A DNA stretch of 64,000 nt. Source: Pseudomonadota bacterium. Lineage in GTDB: Bacteria; Pseudomonadota; Alphaproteobacteria; Dongiales; Dongiaceae. Every line of letters begins with the position of its first letter. The stretch's first letter is position 1. A program made the position numbers and the translations under genes. Positions 23,689 to 31,858 of the stretch are shown piece by piece. The DNA lies in contig JACPDN010000011.1 of assembly GCA_016183985.1 (NCBI GenBank), positions 186,001 through 250,000 of the forward strand, given 5' to 3'. The notes beneath the pieces are model-generated. The model worked only from the letters and a program-made list of their open reading frames with translations, searched no databases and was not told the origin of the DNA.

Positions 23689-25086
23689 ATGGCAAAAGAG
23701 AAGAAGGCTCCGGCCAGCGAATCGAAAGTTGGGGAACCCAAGGACAAGAAGCCGCTGTCGCGCGACACCTCGCGCCTGGGCAACAGCTTCATGTTCCCGC
23801 CCTCCGTCATCGACGACATCCATATCAAATCCGAGCTCGGCCGCTATCGCATGCGCGGCTTCTCGCTGTTCAAGAAGATCCCGAGCTGGGACGACCTAAC
23901 CTTCCTGCCCGGCACCCTCACCCGCTTCGTCATCGAGGGGTACCGCGAGAAGTGCGAGACCAAGACGGTCATCGGGCCGAAATGCAAACGCCCGTTGGTG
24001 CTCGACGTGCCGGTCTATATCACCGGCATGAGCTTCGGCGCGCTGTCGTTCGAGGCGAAGATCGCCCTCGCGCGCGGTGCCACCATGGCCGGCACGGCGA
24101 CCTGCTCCGGTGAAGGCGGCATGATCCCCGACGAGCGCCGCTTCAGCTCGAAATGGTTCTACCAGTGCATCCAGTCGCGCTACGGCTTCAACCCGCACCA
24201 TCTGCAGCTGGCCGATGCCTGCGAGTTCTTCATCGGCCAGGGCTGCAAGGTGGGCCTGGGTGGACATCTGATGGGCCAGAAGGTGACCGATCAGGTCGCC
24301 GAAATGCGCTCATTGCCCGCCGGCATCGACCAACGCTCGCCGGCGCGTCATCCGGATTGGCTCGGGCCGGACGATCTGGCCTTGAAGATCCAGGAGATCC
24401 GCGAAGCCACCAATTGGGAAATCCCGATCCAGCTGAAGCTGGGTGCAGCCCGCGTCTATGACGACGTGCGCATGGCGGCGAAGACCGGCCCGGACAGCAT
24501 CTATATCGACGGTATGGAAGGCGGCACCGGTGCCGGCCCGCACATCGCCACCGAAGAAACGGGCGTGCCCGGCATCGCCGCGATCCGCCAGGCGCGCAAG
24601 GCGCTCGACGATGTCGGCAAGACCGGCGAGATCAGCCTGGTCTATGCCGGTGGTATCCGTAATGGCGGCGACGTGGCGAAGGCCTTGGCACTCGGCGCCG
24701 ATGCAGTCGCGATCGGTCACTCGGCACTGATGGCGTTGAACTGCAACAAGGACATTCCCGAAGCCGACTTCCCCAAGGAGATCGGTTGCGAGGCGGGCTA
24801 TTGCTATCACTGCCATACCGGCCGCTGCCCGGTGGGTGTTGCAACCCAGGACCCGGCCTTGCGCAAGCGGTTGGATCCGGATGAAGCGGCGGAGCGGGTC
24901 TACAACTTCCTGCACTGCCTTACCATCGAGGCACAGATGATGGCGCGTGCCTGCGGCAAGACCAATGTGCACTCGCTGGAACCGGAAGATCTGGCGGCCC
25001 TCACCATGGAAGCCTCGGCGCTGGCCCAGGTGCCGCTCGCGGGTTCGCAGCACACCGTCGGCCGCCCCGACATGACCCGTTACTAA
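23689..25086 (+). CDS. FMN/iron-sulfur glutamate-synthase-like subunit (GlxD/MgsC-like)
   Basis: The 465-residue protein corresponds to the synthase domain of glutamate synthase. Visible parts are VPVYITGMSFGALSFEAKIA at the barrel start, SGEGGMIPDE, QLKLGAARVYDDV, the FMN phosphate loop IDGMEGGTGAGPHIA near 272, LVYAGGIRNGGDVAKALALG near 330 and the iron-sulfur cysteines in GYCYHCHTGRCPVGVATQ near 370. In N-methylglutamate synthase the equivalent subunit joins an amine to glutamate; in glutamate synthase it makes glutamate from 2-oxoglutarate. A charged N-terminal extension (about residues 1-35) precedes the domain. The gene is followed after 11 bp by the small 134-residue gene. Confidence 0.9.
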   Translation: MAKEKKAPASESKVGEPKDKKPLSRDTSRLGNSFMFPPSVIDDIHIKSELGRYRMRGFSLFKKIPSWDDLTFLPGTLTRFVIEGYREKCETKTVIGPKCKRPLVLDVPVYITGMSFGALSFEAKIALARGATMAGTATCSGEGGMIPDERRFSSKWFYQCIQSRYGFNPHHLQLADACEFFIGQGCKVGLGGHLMGQKVTDQVAEMRSLPAGIDQRSPARHPDWLGPDDLALKIQEIREATNWEIPIQLKLGAARVYDDVRMAAKTGPDSIYIDGMEGGTGAGPHIATEETGVPGIAAIRQARKALDDVGKTGEISLVYAGGIRNGGDVAKALALGADAVAIGHSALMALNCNKDIPEADFPKEIGCEAGYCYHCHTGRCPVGVATQDPALRKRLDPDEAAERVYNFLHCLTIEAQMMARACGKTNVHSLEPEDLAALTMEASALAQVPLAGSQHTVGRPDMTRY

Positions 25087-25097
25087 GGAGAGATCCG

Positions 25098-25502
25098 ATG
25101 GCAGACAAAAAACCGGCGGGCAAGGAAGACGTCGACAAGTATCTGAAGGGCGACGGTCTTGATTCCAGCCGTGAGAAGGAGATCGGCCAACACATCGGCT
25201 ATCGCTACGATGTCAACCTCGTCCCCGACTACAATCGCCTCACCCCGTTCCTGAAGAAGTATCTGGAGGTGATGGGCTGGGACGACCTCAATTGGCTTGA
25301 GGACGTGCATATGGGCTATGAGGAAGGCCGTGCCGCCGTGTTCGATCGCAACATCAACGGCTGGGTCACGGTGCCGACCGACCTCAAGCTGCCGGACAAT
25401 CAGCAGGATCGCGACATGATCGCGCGCGAATTGCTGATCAAGTTCCAGATGTCAAAGAAACATCCGATGGTCGATCTCAACAAGGCTTATCGGAAGTTCT
25501 GA
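25098..25502 (+). CDS. Small conserved-looking protein of unknown function, last gene of the ligase/GlxBCD operon
   Basis: The 134-residue protein is acidic and soluble, with no signal or membrane segment. Visible features are HIGYRYDVNLVPDYNRLTPF, a tryptophan-rich GWDDLNWLEDVHMGYEEG and NINGWVTVPTDLKLP. It starts 11 bp after the FMN subunit behind AAGGAGAG, so it is translated with the enzyme subunits, and a strong terminator closes the operon right after it. No family is recognised. The position suggests an accessory subunit or assembly factor of the split synthase; canonical mgsABC and glxBCD sets do not, to my knowledge, include such a protein. Confidence 0.8.
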   Translation: MADKKPAGKEDVDKYLKGDGLDSSREKEIGQHIGYRYDVNLVPDYNRLTPFLKKYLEVMGWDDLNWLEDVHMGYEEGRAAVFDRNINGWVTVPTDLKLPDNQQDRDMIARELLIKFQMSKKHPMVDLNKAYRKF

Positions 25503-25530
25503 TCCAGCATTCGACCCGCTCAAGGTCCTG

Positions 25531-25562
25531 CCCCGCTGCGTCCCCGCAGCGGGGTCTTTTTT
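25531..25562 (+). terminator. Rho-independent terminator ending the ligase/GlxBCD operon
   Basis: CCCCGCTGC pairs with GCAGCGGGG over a 5-base loop, followed by TCTTTTTT. It begins 28 bp after the stop of the 134-residue gene and separates the operon from the convergent gene at 25561. Confidence 0.88.
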
Positions 25563-26163
25563 ACTCCCGCTCCTCGAACCCGCTCTCGCCTTCGCTGCGG
25601 CCCCAATCGGGGCTGAACGAGACGATTCGGACGCCAGCCGGGATGTTCGGGTTGAACATGCGGTTGTGCCAATAGGTCGCCTGGTAGAGCGAGTCGTGTT
25701 CGGAGAGCTCCGTCACCTTGGCGAGCAGGCGGAAGCGCTGGCTGAGTTCGGCGAAGTCGAGATAGACCTTGCCATGATTGAGCAACTGGTCGACCAGCGC
25801 CGAGCCCGGGCCGAACAGGGCCGTCAGCGTGTCATCGAAATCACGGAAGCGCTGGAAATAGCCGGCGGCCATATGCTCGGTCGCCTTCTCCCAGCGCTCG
25901 ACGGGATCCTGCGTCTTCAGGACCTGGTGGCGAAAGAACGCCGTCGCGTCCTCGGTATCGGATTTGTGCAGCAGCACGACGGTGGAACCGGCAAGCTGGC
26001 TGTCATCGCGCGAGAAGATGAGGGGGCGCATGCCGGCGCTGGGCCGCCCGCCGCCTTCGCGCATCGCCATCTGTCGCAGGCGGCATTGCCAATGCAGGAA
26101 ATCCTCGCGCAGGGCCGCCGCCGCTTCGCCGATCAAGACCACTTTGTCCGAATTATTTGCCAT
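25561..26163 (-). CDS. Hypothetical cytoplasmic protein
   Basis: The 200-residue protein is not recognised. The ATG at 26163 (MANNSDKVVLIGEAAAAL) is preferred over an in-frame start 22 codons earlier because the earlier part looks like untranslated sequence. It is rich in aromatic and charged residues (HWQCRLRQMAMREGGGRPS, ERWEKATEHMAAGYFQRFRD, YQATYWHNRMFNPNIPAG) and probably all-helical. It converges on the GlxBCD operon terminator, so it is not part of that operon. Confidence 0.65.
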   Translation of the reverse strand: MANNSDKVVLIGEAAAALREDFLHWQCRLRQMAMREGGGRPSAGMRPLIFSRDDSQLAGSTVVLLHKSDTEDATAFFRHQVLKTQDPVERWEKATEHMAAGYFQRFRDFDDTLTALFGPGSALVDQLLNHGKVYLDFAELSQRFRLLAKVTELSEHDSLYQATYWHNRMFNPNIPAGVRIVSFSPDWGRSEGESGFEERE

Positions 26164-26682
26164 GCCTTTGCGACCTCCCATTCCCCATGACGATATCGCT
26201 GAGTGGCGTGCACCGCAACGTTTAGCCAACCAATTCTAGACCAGAAGCGATGAGAATGTGCTGGATTGGGCGGACACTTTGTCGCATCATGATTAGGAGA
26301 TGATTCAGCATCGATGCGTGACCGGCGAGGGGGAAATTCGCTTGGGGCTGCAGCGTTTGACGAATGAAATCTGGAATTCCTCCGGGGCGGTGTCGGCGGC
26401 CCGGACTGATGCGGTGGTGCGGTTCATGCACCCCGCCTTTGATTGCGCCGGCACCGGAAAACAGACCAATCACGACCAAAGCCGCCGAGCCTGTAGCTCC
26501 GCGGTTCGTTTCGTTGGCTTACGCGTGTTTCGCTGAACTCTACCGTCTGGTGAGACCGGACGACCGGCGGCAACGGGGGCTGCACGGTCGCTCATCAAGA
26601 CGCCAAGGCCCATTCGAATGTGGCGCAAGGACAGAAAGACCCCGGGACCACAAACTCAAAACACTAGTGAGGGGAACTGGAG
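26164..26682. other. Non-coding region upstream of the permease
   Basis: About 520 bp with no convincing gene; open frames here lack start signals and coding pattern. CTGGTGAGACCGG at 26547-26559 has the TGGT-N3-ACC form seen in FadR-type operators and could be a site for the FCD regulator at 19230, but the match is short. GGTGCGGTTCATGCACC at 26413-26429 is a small inverted repeat. The promoter of the permease gene is expected here. Confidence 0.4.
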
Positions 26683-28371
26683 ATGTCTGCGGAAACAATG
26701 TCCGGCCCTGGTAAGGGCGAACTGGTACGTGCCATCGACTGGCGCGGTGCCTTCTGGGTGGCGAGCGGCGTGCCCGCCCTCGTCCTCTTCTCGATCGGCG
26801 GCATTGCCGGCACGGTCGGCATTCCGGCCTTCGCCATCTGGGCGGTCTCGATGGTGATGGGCTTCATTCAATCCTTCACCTACGCCGAAATCGCCGGCCT
26901 CTTCCCGAACAAATCGGGCGGCGCCTCGGTCTATGGTGCGGCCGCCTGGCTGAAATACGGCAAGTTCATCGCCCCGCTTTCGGTCTGGTGCAACTGGATT
27001 GCCTGGACGCCGGTGCTCTCTCTGGGCTCGGCGATCGCGGCGGGCTATATCCTTGGCATCATGGAACCGGCTCCTGCCGCCGAAGCGATCGCTGCGAAGA
27101 TCGCCGAAGCAGCTGCAACCGGCACCGTCCTCGATGATGCGGGAGCGGCCGCCGCATTGATGCCGCTTCATAGCTGGGGCCATTCCTGGAGCCTCGGCAT
27201 CTTCAGCATCTCCTTCAACTGGACGTTTGTCATCGGTGCGGTGCTGATGCTGATCGCCTTCGCCATTCAGCATCGCGGCATTCTCGGCACCGCCAAGGTG
27301 CAGACGGTGGTCGGCCTGATCATCGTGCTGACCTTGCTGATCGTGGGTGTGGTCCCGTTCTTCAACGGCAATTTCAGCAGCGCCAACTTTTCGCCCTTTG
27401 TGCCGCTGGCAGTGCCCTACGCGCCGGAACCTGGCGCGTGGAACGTTGCCGGCTGGACATTGATCTTGGGGGGCATGTTTATCGCCGCCTGGTCGACCTA
27501 TGGCTTCGAAACGGCAATTTGCTACACCAGCGAGTTCAAGAACCCGGAGACGGACACGTTCAAGGCCATCTTCTATTCGGGCCTTCTCTGCCTTGTTCTC
27601 TTCATTCTCGTGCCGATCACTTTCCAGGGTTACCTGGGTCTGACCGGCATGCTTGATGGCGGGGTCGTCGCCGGCACCGGTGTCGCTGACGTGATGGCAA
27701 GGATGGTCGGCGGTGGCGGTGCCATCAACATCATCTTTGTCTTCCTGATGATTGCGTCGCTGATCCTCATCATCATCACCGCGATGGCAGGTTCATCGCG
27801 CACGCTCTATCAGGGCTCGGTGGATGGATGGCTGCCGAAATATCTCAGCCACGTGAACCACAATGGCGCCCCCACCGGTGCCATGTGGACGGATCTTGTC
27901 TTCAACCTTCTGCTGCTGTCGATCGCCGCAACCGACGCAACCGCCTACTACTTCATTCTGGCGGTATCCAATTGTGGCTACATCATCTTCAACTTCCTCA
28001 ACCTCAACGCCGGCTGGATCCATCGCATCGACAATGGCCACGTCAAGCGCCCGTTCAAGGCGCCAACCATCGTCCTTGCGGCCGGAGCCATTCTGGCCTT
28101 CGTCAATGCCATGTTCATGGGGGCCGGCGCCAAGGTGTGGAACCCGGTTGCCCTCTGGTACGGTCTTGGTGCCGCGGCACTGATCATTCCCGTGTTCTGG
28201 TTCCGGCACTATGTCCAGGACAAGGGCAAGTTCCCGGACCGCATGCTGGAGGATCTCGGCATCAAGGATGCCGGCCATCTGGGCGAGAAGAAGGCGGGCA
28301 TGCTGCCGTATTTGACGCTGGCAGCAGGCATCGCGGTGGTGCTGATCGCCAACCTCGTCTTCACCGGTTGA
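26683..28371 (+). CDS. APC-superfamily amino acid/amine permease
   Basis: The 562-residue inner-membrane transporter has about twelve hydrophobic segments. Near the N-terminus it has the APC fold start FWVASGVPALVLFSIGGIAG and SFTYAEIAGLFPNKSGGASVYG; later come STYGFETAICYTSEFKNPETD and SSRTLYQGSVDGWLPKYLSHV, all standard for amino acid-polyamine permeases. The loop near residues 125-160 (PAPAAEAIAAKIAEAAATG) is longer than usual. GGGGAACTGGAG precedes ATG 26683. Standing between the ligase/GlxBCD operon and Tmm it probably imports the amine or amino acid used by this locus. No TmoXWV-type ABC transporter for TMAO is present in the window. Confidence 0.88.
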   Translation: MSAETMSGPGKGELVRAIDWRGAFWVASGVPALVLFSIGGIAGTVGIPAFAIWAVSMVMGFIQSFTYAEIAGLFPNKSGGASVYGAAAWLKYGKFIAPLSVWCNWIAWTPVLSLGSAIAAGYILGIMEPAPAAEAIAAKIAEAAATGTVLDDAGAAAALMPLHSWGHSWSLGIFSISFNWTFVIGAVLMLIAFAIQHRGILGTAKVQTVVGLIIVLTLLIVGVVPFFNGNFSSANFSPFVPLAVPYAPEPGAWNVAGWTLILGGMFIAAWSTYGFETAICYTSEFKNPETDTFKAIFYSGLLCLVLFILVPITFQGYLGLTGMLDGGVVAGTGVADVMARMVGGGGAINIIFVFLMIASLILIIITAMAGSSRTLYQGSVDGWLPKYLSHVNHNGAPTGAMWTDLVFNLLLLSIAATDATAYYFILAVSNCGYIIFNFLNLNAGWIHRIDNGHVKRPFKAPTIVLAAGAILAFVNAMFMGAGAKVWNPVALWYGLGAAALIIPVFWFRHYVQDKGKFPDRMLEDLGIKDAGHLGEKKAGMLPYLTLAAGIAVVLIANLVFTG

Positions 28372-28438
28372 CACGTGACCTTTCGATGGGCGGAGCCTAC
28401 CCGGCTCCGCCCATTTTCTGTGGTCAAGGGCTGGTTAT

Positions 28439-29269
28439 GTGATCGGCAAGACTCTTATCGACACCTTTCGCCGCGATGGTTTCGTCATCATCCGCGATTT
28501 CCTGTCCGAGGACGAGATTGCGGCAGCCCGCGCGCGGTTCGAGCCCTTGTTCCAGGGTAAATTCGAAACGGGGATTTATCCGGACGAATGGAACTGGATC
28601 GAGGGGCGCGACCCGCCCGATCGCACGCGGCAGATCTGCAATGGCTGGCGCGCGGACAAGACGGTTGCCCGCATCGTCCTCTCACAAAAGGTCGGCGAGC
28701 TCTGCGCGCGGCTGATGGGGTGGGACGGTGCCCGCATCGGCCAAGACAACGTGCTGTGGAAGCCGCCGGGCGCCAAATCGCTGGGTTTCCACCAGGACGA
28801 CAGCTATTGCCATTGGGTGGTCCCGGCGGGCTATGTCACCTGCTGGATGACGCTGGACGACACCACGGCCGCTGGCGGCACGATCGAATATGCGCGCGGC
28901 TCGCATCTGTGGCCGCTATCGAAGCCGAAGGGCAAATTCCATGCGCCCGACGATTACCGCGCCACCTTGCAGGAGGCGGCGGCCGAGGCCGGTGGCAACA
29001 TCGACATCGTGCCGATCGAGGTGATGGCGGGCGATGCGGTCATTCATCACGGCCATGTCTGGCACGGCTCCGGCACCAACACCGCCACGGTGCCGCGCCG
29101 CTCGCTCGTCTCGCATTGCATCGCGGCCGATTGCCGCTTTCACGAGACCGAGGTCAGCTACGTCTACAGCCGTTATCGCCGGCAAGATGACCTCGCCATG
29201 GATGAGAGTTTCTTCCCGATCCTGTGGCGCCAGGACGGCTATCGCTCAGCTTGGCTGAATGGACTGTAA
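28439..29269 (+). CDS. PhyH-family Fe(II)/2-oxoglutarate dioxygenase
   Basis: The 276-residue protein begins at GTG 28439 (AAGG upstream) with DTFRRDGFVIIRDFLSEDE, the usual start of phytanoyl-CoA dioxygenase-like proteins. Iron ligands are visible in FHQDDSYCHW (His-x-Asp, near residue 118) and in IHHGHVWHGSGTN near 200; an arginine follows in VPRRSLVSH for the 2-oxoglutarate carboxylate. Such enzymes hydroxylate small molecules and can demethylate amines. Placed 67 bp after the permease and 187 bp before tmm, it may oxidise a methylated amine or related osmolyte. Substrate unknown; co-transcription with the permease is likely. Confidence 0.82.
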   Translation: MIGKTLIDTFRRDGFVIIRDFLSEDEIAAARARFEPLFQGKFETGIYPDEWNWIEGRDPPDRTRQICNGWRADKTVARIVLSQKVGELCARLMGWDGARIGQDNVLWKPPGAKSLGFHQDDSYCHWVVPAGYVTCWMTLDDTTAAGGTIEYARGSHLWPLSKPKGKFHAPDDYRATLQEAAAEAGGNIDIVPIEVMAGDAVIHHGHVWHGSGTNTATVPRRSLVSHCIAADCRFHETEVSYVYSRYRRQDDLAMDESFFPILWRQDGYRSAWLNGL

Positions 29270-29456
29270 TTGGTTCGAATATGTCTGCCTTTGGTAACGC
29301 CGTCATTGAAAGCCCTCTCCCCCATAGGTTATTGTTTTCCCCATGTGGGGCGCATTTGTCGCGTGCCGAAGCGGTGCAACCAATTCTCCGCCCGGCCGCT
29401 GATCGGGGTTTGAGCACGCGTAGATCTTCGTAAAAAATCAGGTGCAGGGAGCCGAT

Positions 29457-30800
29457 ATGAAAAAGCGAGTTGCCGTCATCGGTGCCGGTCCGTCGGGAAC
29501 CGCCGTTCTCCGGGCTTTTCAATCCGCCGCCGCCAAAGGCGCCGAGATCCCCGAGGTCGTCTGCTTCGAGAAGCAGGAAGATTGGGGGGGCCTGTGGAAC
29601 TACACCTGGCGCACCGGGCTCGATGAATATGGCGAGCCGGTCCATGGCAGCATGTATCGCTATCTGTGGTCCAACGGGCCGAAGGAATGCCTGGAATTCG
29701 CCGACTACACCTTCGAGGAACATTTCGGCCGGCCCATCGCCTCCTATCCGCCGCGCGCGGTGCTGTGGGATTACATCAAGGGCCGCGTCGAGAAGGCCGG
29801 TGTGAAAAATTGGGTGCGTTTCCGCACCCCGGTACGCCATGTCACCTATGATGAGAAGAGCGGCAAATTCACGGTCGAGGCCCATGACCTTGTCAACGAC
29901 AAGGTGAGCCGCGAGGAATTCGATCACGTCATCGTCGCCTCCGGCCATTTCTCCGTGCCCAACGTGCCGGAGTTTCCGGGCTTCCGCACCTTCAACGGCC
30001 GCGTCCTCCACAGCCACGACTTCCGCGACGCCGTCGAGTTCAAGGGCAAGGATATCCTCATCATCGGTCGCTCCTATTCCGCCGAAGATGTGGGCTCGCA
30101 ATGCTATAAATACGGCGCCAAATCGATCACTTCTTCCTATCGCTCGAAGCCGATGGGCTTCAAATGGCCGGCCAATTGGGAGGAGAGACCGCTGCTGCAG
30201 CAGGTCGAGAACAAGACGGCCTATTTCAAGGACGGCAGCACGAAGGAAGTGGATGCCATCATCCTCTGCACCGGTTATCTGCACCACTTCCCGTTCCTCG
30301 ACGACAAATTGCGTCTGAAGACGGCCAACCGCATGTGGCCGACCGGCCTCTATCGCGGCGTGGTGTGGGAGGACAACCCGAAGCTCCACTTCATCGGCAT
30401 GCAGGACCAGTTCTATACCTTCAACATGTTTGACGCCCAGGCTTGGTACGCGCGCGACGTCGTGCTGGGCCGCCAGAAACTACCCAGTCGTGCGGAGATG
30501 GAGAAGCACAGCGCCGCCTGGCGTGCACGTGAAGAGACGCTGGAAGACGCCGAGCAGATGATCTGGTTCCAGGGCGATTACGTGAAGGAGCTGATCGAGC
30601 TCACCGATTATCCGAGCTTCGATATCGAGACGGTCAACAAGACCTTCATGGAATGGGAACACCACAAGCAGGAAGACATCATGGGCTTCCGCAACAACTC
30701 CTACCGCTCGATCATGACCGGCAACATGTCGCCCAAGCACCATACGCCGTGGCTGCAGGCGATGGACGATTCCCTCGAGAGCTATCTCAAAGCGAAGTGA
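29457..30800 (+). CDS. tmm: Trimethylamine monooxygenase (flavin-containing, Tmm)
   Basis: Oxidises trimethylamine to trimethylamine N-oxide with NADPH and O2; cytoplasmic. The 447-residue protein has FAD motif [15 protein letters not shown], the FMO signature [11 protein letters not shown] near residue 179, an NADPH-site motif [20 protein letters not shown] near 201 and [12 protein letters not shown] near 271. The stretches [20 protein letters not shown] and [20 protein letters not shown] agree closely, from memory, with the characterised bacterial Tmm/bFMO of Methylophaga, Methylocella and roseobacters. GGGAG precedes ATG 29457. Tdm, the next enzyme of the pathway, is encoded 1 kb away on the opposite strand. 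Substrate range also covers other tertiary amines and dimethyl sulfide in this family. Confidence 0.95.
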   Translation: MKKRVAVIGAGPSGTAVLRAFQSAAAKGAEIPEVVCFEKQEDWGGLWNYTWRTGLDEYGEPVHGSMYRYLWSNGPKECLEFADYTFEEHFGRPIASYPPRAVLWDYIKGRVEKAGVKNWVRFRTPVRHVTYDEKSGKFTVEAHDLVNDKVSREEFDHVIVASGHFSVPNVPEFPGFRTFNGRVLHSHDFRDAVEFKGKDILIIGRSYSAEDVGSQCYKYGAKSITSSYRSKPMGFKWPANWEERPLLQQVENKTAYFKDGSTKEVDAIILCTGYLHHFPFLDDKLRLKTANRMWPTGLYRGVVWEDNPKLHFIGMQDQFYTFNMFDAQAWYARDVVLGRQKLPSRAEMEKHSAAWRAREETLEDAEQMIWFQGDYVKELIELTDYPSFDIETVNKTFMEWEHHKQEDIMGFRNNSYRSIMTGNMSPKHHTPWLQAMDDSLESYLKAK

Positions 30801-30972
30801 ATCATGAACGTCGCGTTAACACCGGGTCGGCATTCGAAGAAATTCCGGCAGCCGGAAAGGACGAGGTTGCACCGCGGGATTACTATTTCTTTACTGGCCG
30901 AGGCTAATTTTCCCGTCACGGTCCATTTTCCCATGCAGCACCAGCGTGACACTGATTGAATCAGGGAAGGCC

Positions 30973-31695
30973 ATGATCGACGAAAGCCAGATCGGGAATA
31001 GCGGCATCTTCGATGCCCAAAGCGCCGTCAGCGATGAGCGGCTGGATGCGTTGCTTAGCATCACCGGCCGCATGGATGGCTTCCTCTATCGCTGCCGCAA
31101 CGATCCCAATTATACGATGCTCTATATCAGCGAGGGTATCCATACGGTAAGCGGCTATCCGCCCAGCGATTTCATCGGCAACAAAGTGCGCGGCTATTCC
31201 TCCATCACGCATCCCGATGATATCAGTGCGGTCGATGCTGCCGTCGGCAAAGCATTGGAGACGCAAACCAACTGGAATATCGACTACCGCATTGTGCCGC
31301 GCCAAGGCGAGCCGGTGTGGGTGCATGAGATCGGTGGCGGTGTCTTCGATGTCGCGGGCCAATTGGAATTTCTCGAAGGCTTCATCATCGATATCACGGA
31401 ACGAAAGCGCCTTGAGCAGGCGAACCGCGACCTCATCGACCGCATCGCTGTCATCTCGGAACATATCGTCAAGGATACCGGCAATATCCTCGAAGTCTTG
31501 CGTGCCTTGAAGATGCTGGCGCTCAATGCCCGCATCGAGGCAGCGCGCGCCGGCGAGATGGGGCTTGGATTTGCCGTGGTGGCGCAGGAGATCAAGACAC
31601 TCGCCACCACCTCAGGCACATCGGCAGAACGCATCACCAAGCTGATGAACGAGCTGCAGGATGTCCTCGCGACGCCAGCGCAAGGCGGGCATTGA
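30973..31695 (+). CDS. Soluble PAS / short methyl-accepting chemotaxis-type protein
   Basis: The 240-residue protein has a PAS domain at about 28-140 (YISEGIHTVSGYPPSDFIGN, WVHEIGGGVFDVAGQ) followed by a short helical hairpin that contains the conserved tip of chemoreceptor signalling domains (LNARIEAARAGEMGLGFAVV and AQEIKTLA). No transmembrane segment, so cytoplasmic. The signalling domain, about 85 residues, is far shorter than that of a full receptor. ATG 30973 has GGAAGG directly upstream; a GTG nine codons earlier is possible. Located between tmm and tdm, it might sense redox state or a ligand linked to amine oxidation, but this rests only on position. Confidence 0.8.
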   Translation: MIDESQIGNSGIFDAQSAVSDERLDALLSITGRMDGFLYRCRNDPNYTMLYISEGIHTVSGYPPSDFIGNKVRGYSSITHPDDISAVDAAVGKALETQTNWNIDYRIVPRQGEPVWVHEIGGGVFDVAGQLEFLEGFIIDITERKRLEQANRDLIDRIAVISEHIVKDTGNILEVLRALKMLALNARIEAARAGEMGLGFAVVAQEIKTLATTSGTSAERITKLMNELQDVLATPAQGGH

Positions 31696-31722
31696 AGCTA
31701 GTCGTCTAAGGCCGAGGTTGTT

Positions 31723-31834
31723 AGCCCCCCACCCAACCCTCCCCCTAAAGGGAGAGGGCTCTTTTGTCTGAGTTCGCACCGATCATCTCGCTCCAATTCC
31801 CTCTCCCTTTAGGGGGAGGGTTGGGTGGGGGGCT
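31723..31834. repeat. Perfect 36-bp inverted repeat between convergent genes
   Basis: Left arm 31723-31758 and right arm 31799-31834 are exact reverse complements over 36 bases, with a 40-bp loop. The arm contains CCCTAAAGGGAGAGGG-type sequence, a low-complexity purine/pyrimidine pattern. It lies between the 3' ends of the PAS/MCP gene and tdm, so it can act as a two-way terminator; perfect arms suggest a recent mobile palindromic element (MITE- or REP-like). Confidence 0.9.
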
Positions 31835-31858
31835 GCCAAGTGACGGATCTCTCCGACC

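Noticed and set aside
29265-29290. tRNA T-loop-like GGTTCGAAT
   Set aside because: No acceptor, D or anticodon stems can be drawn around it.
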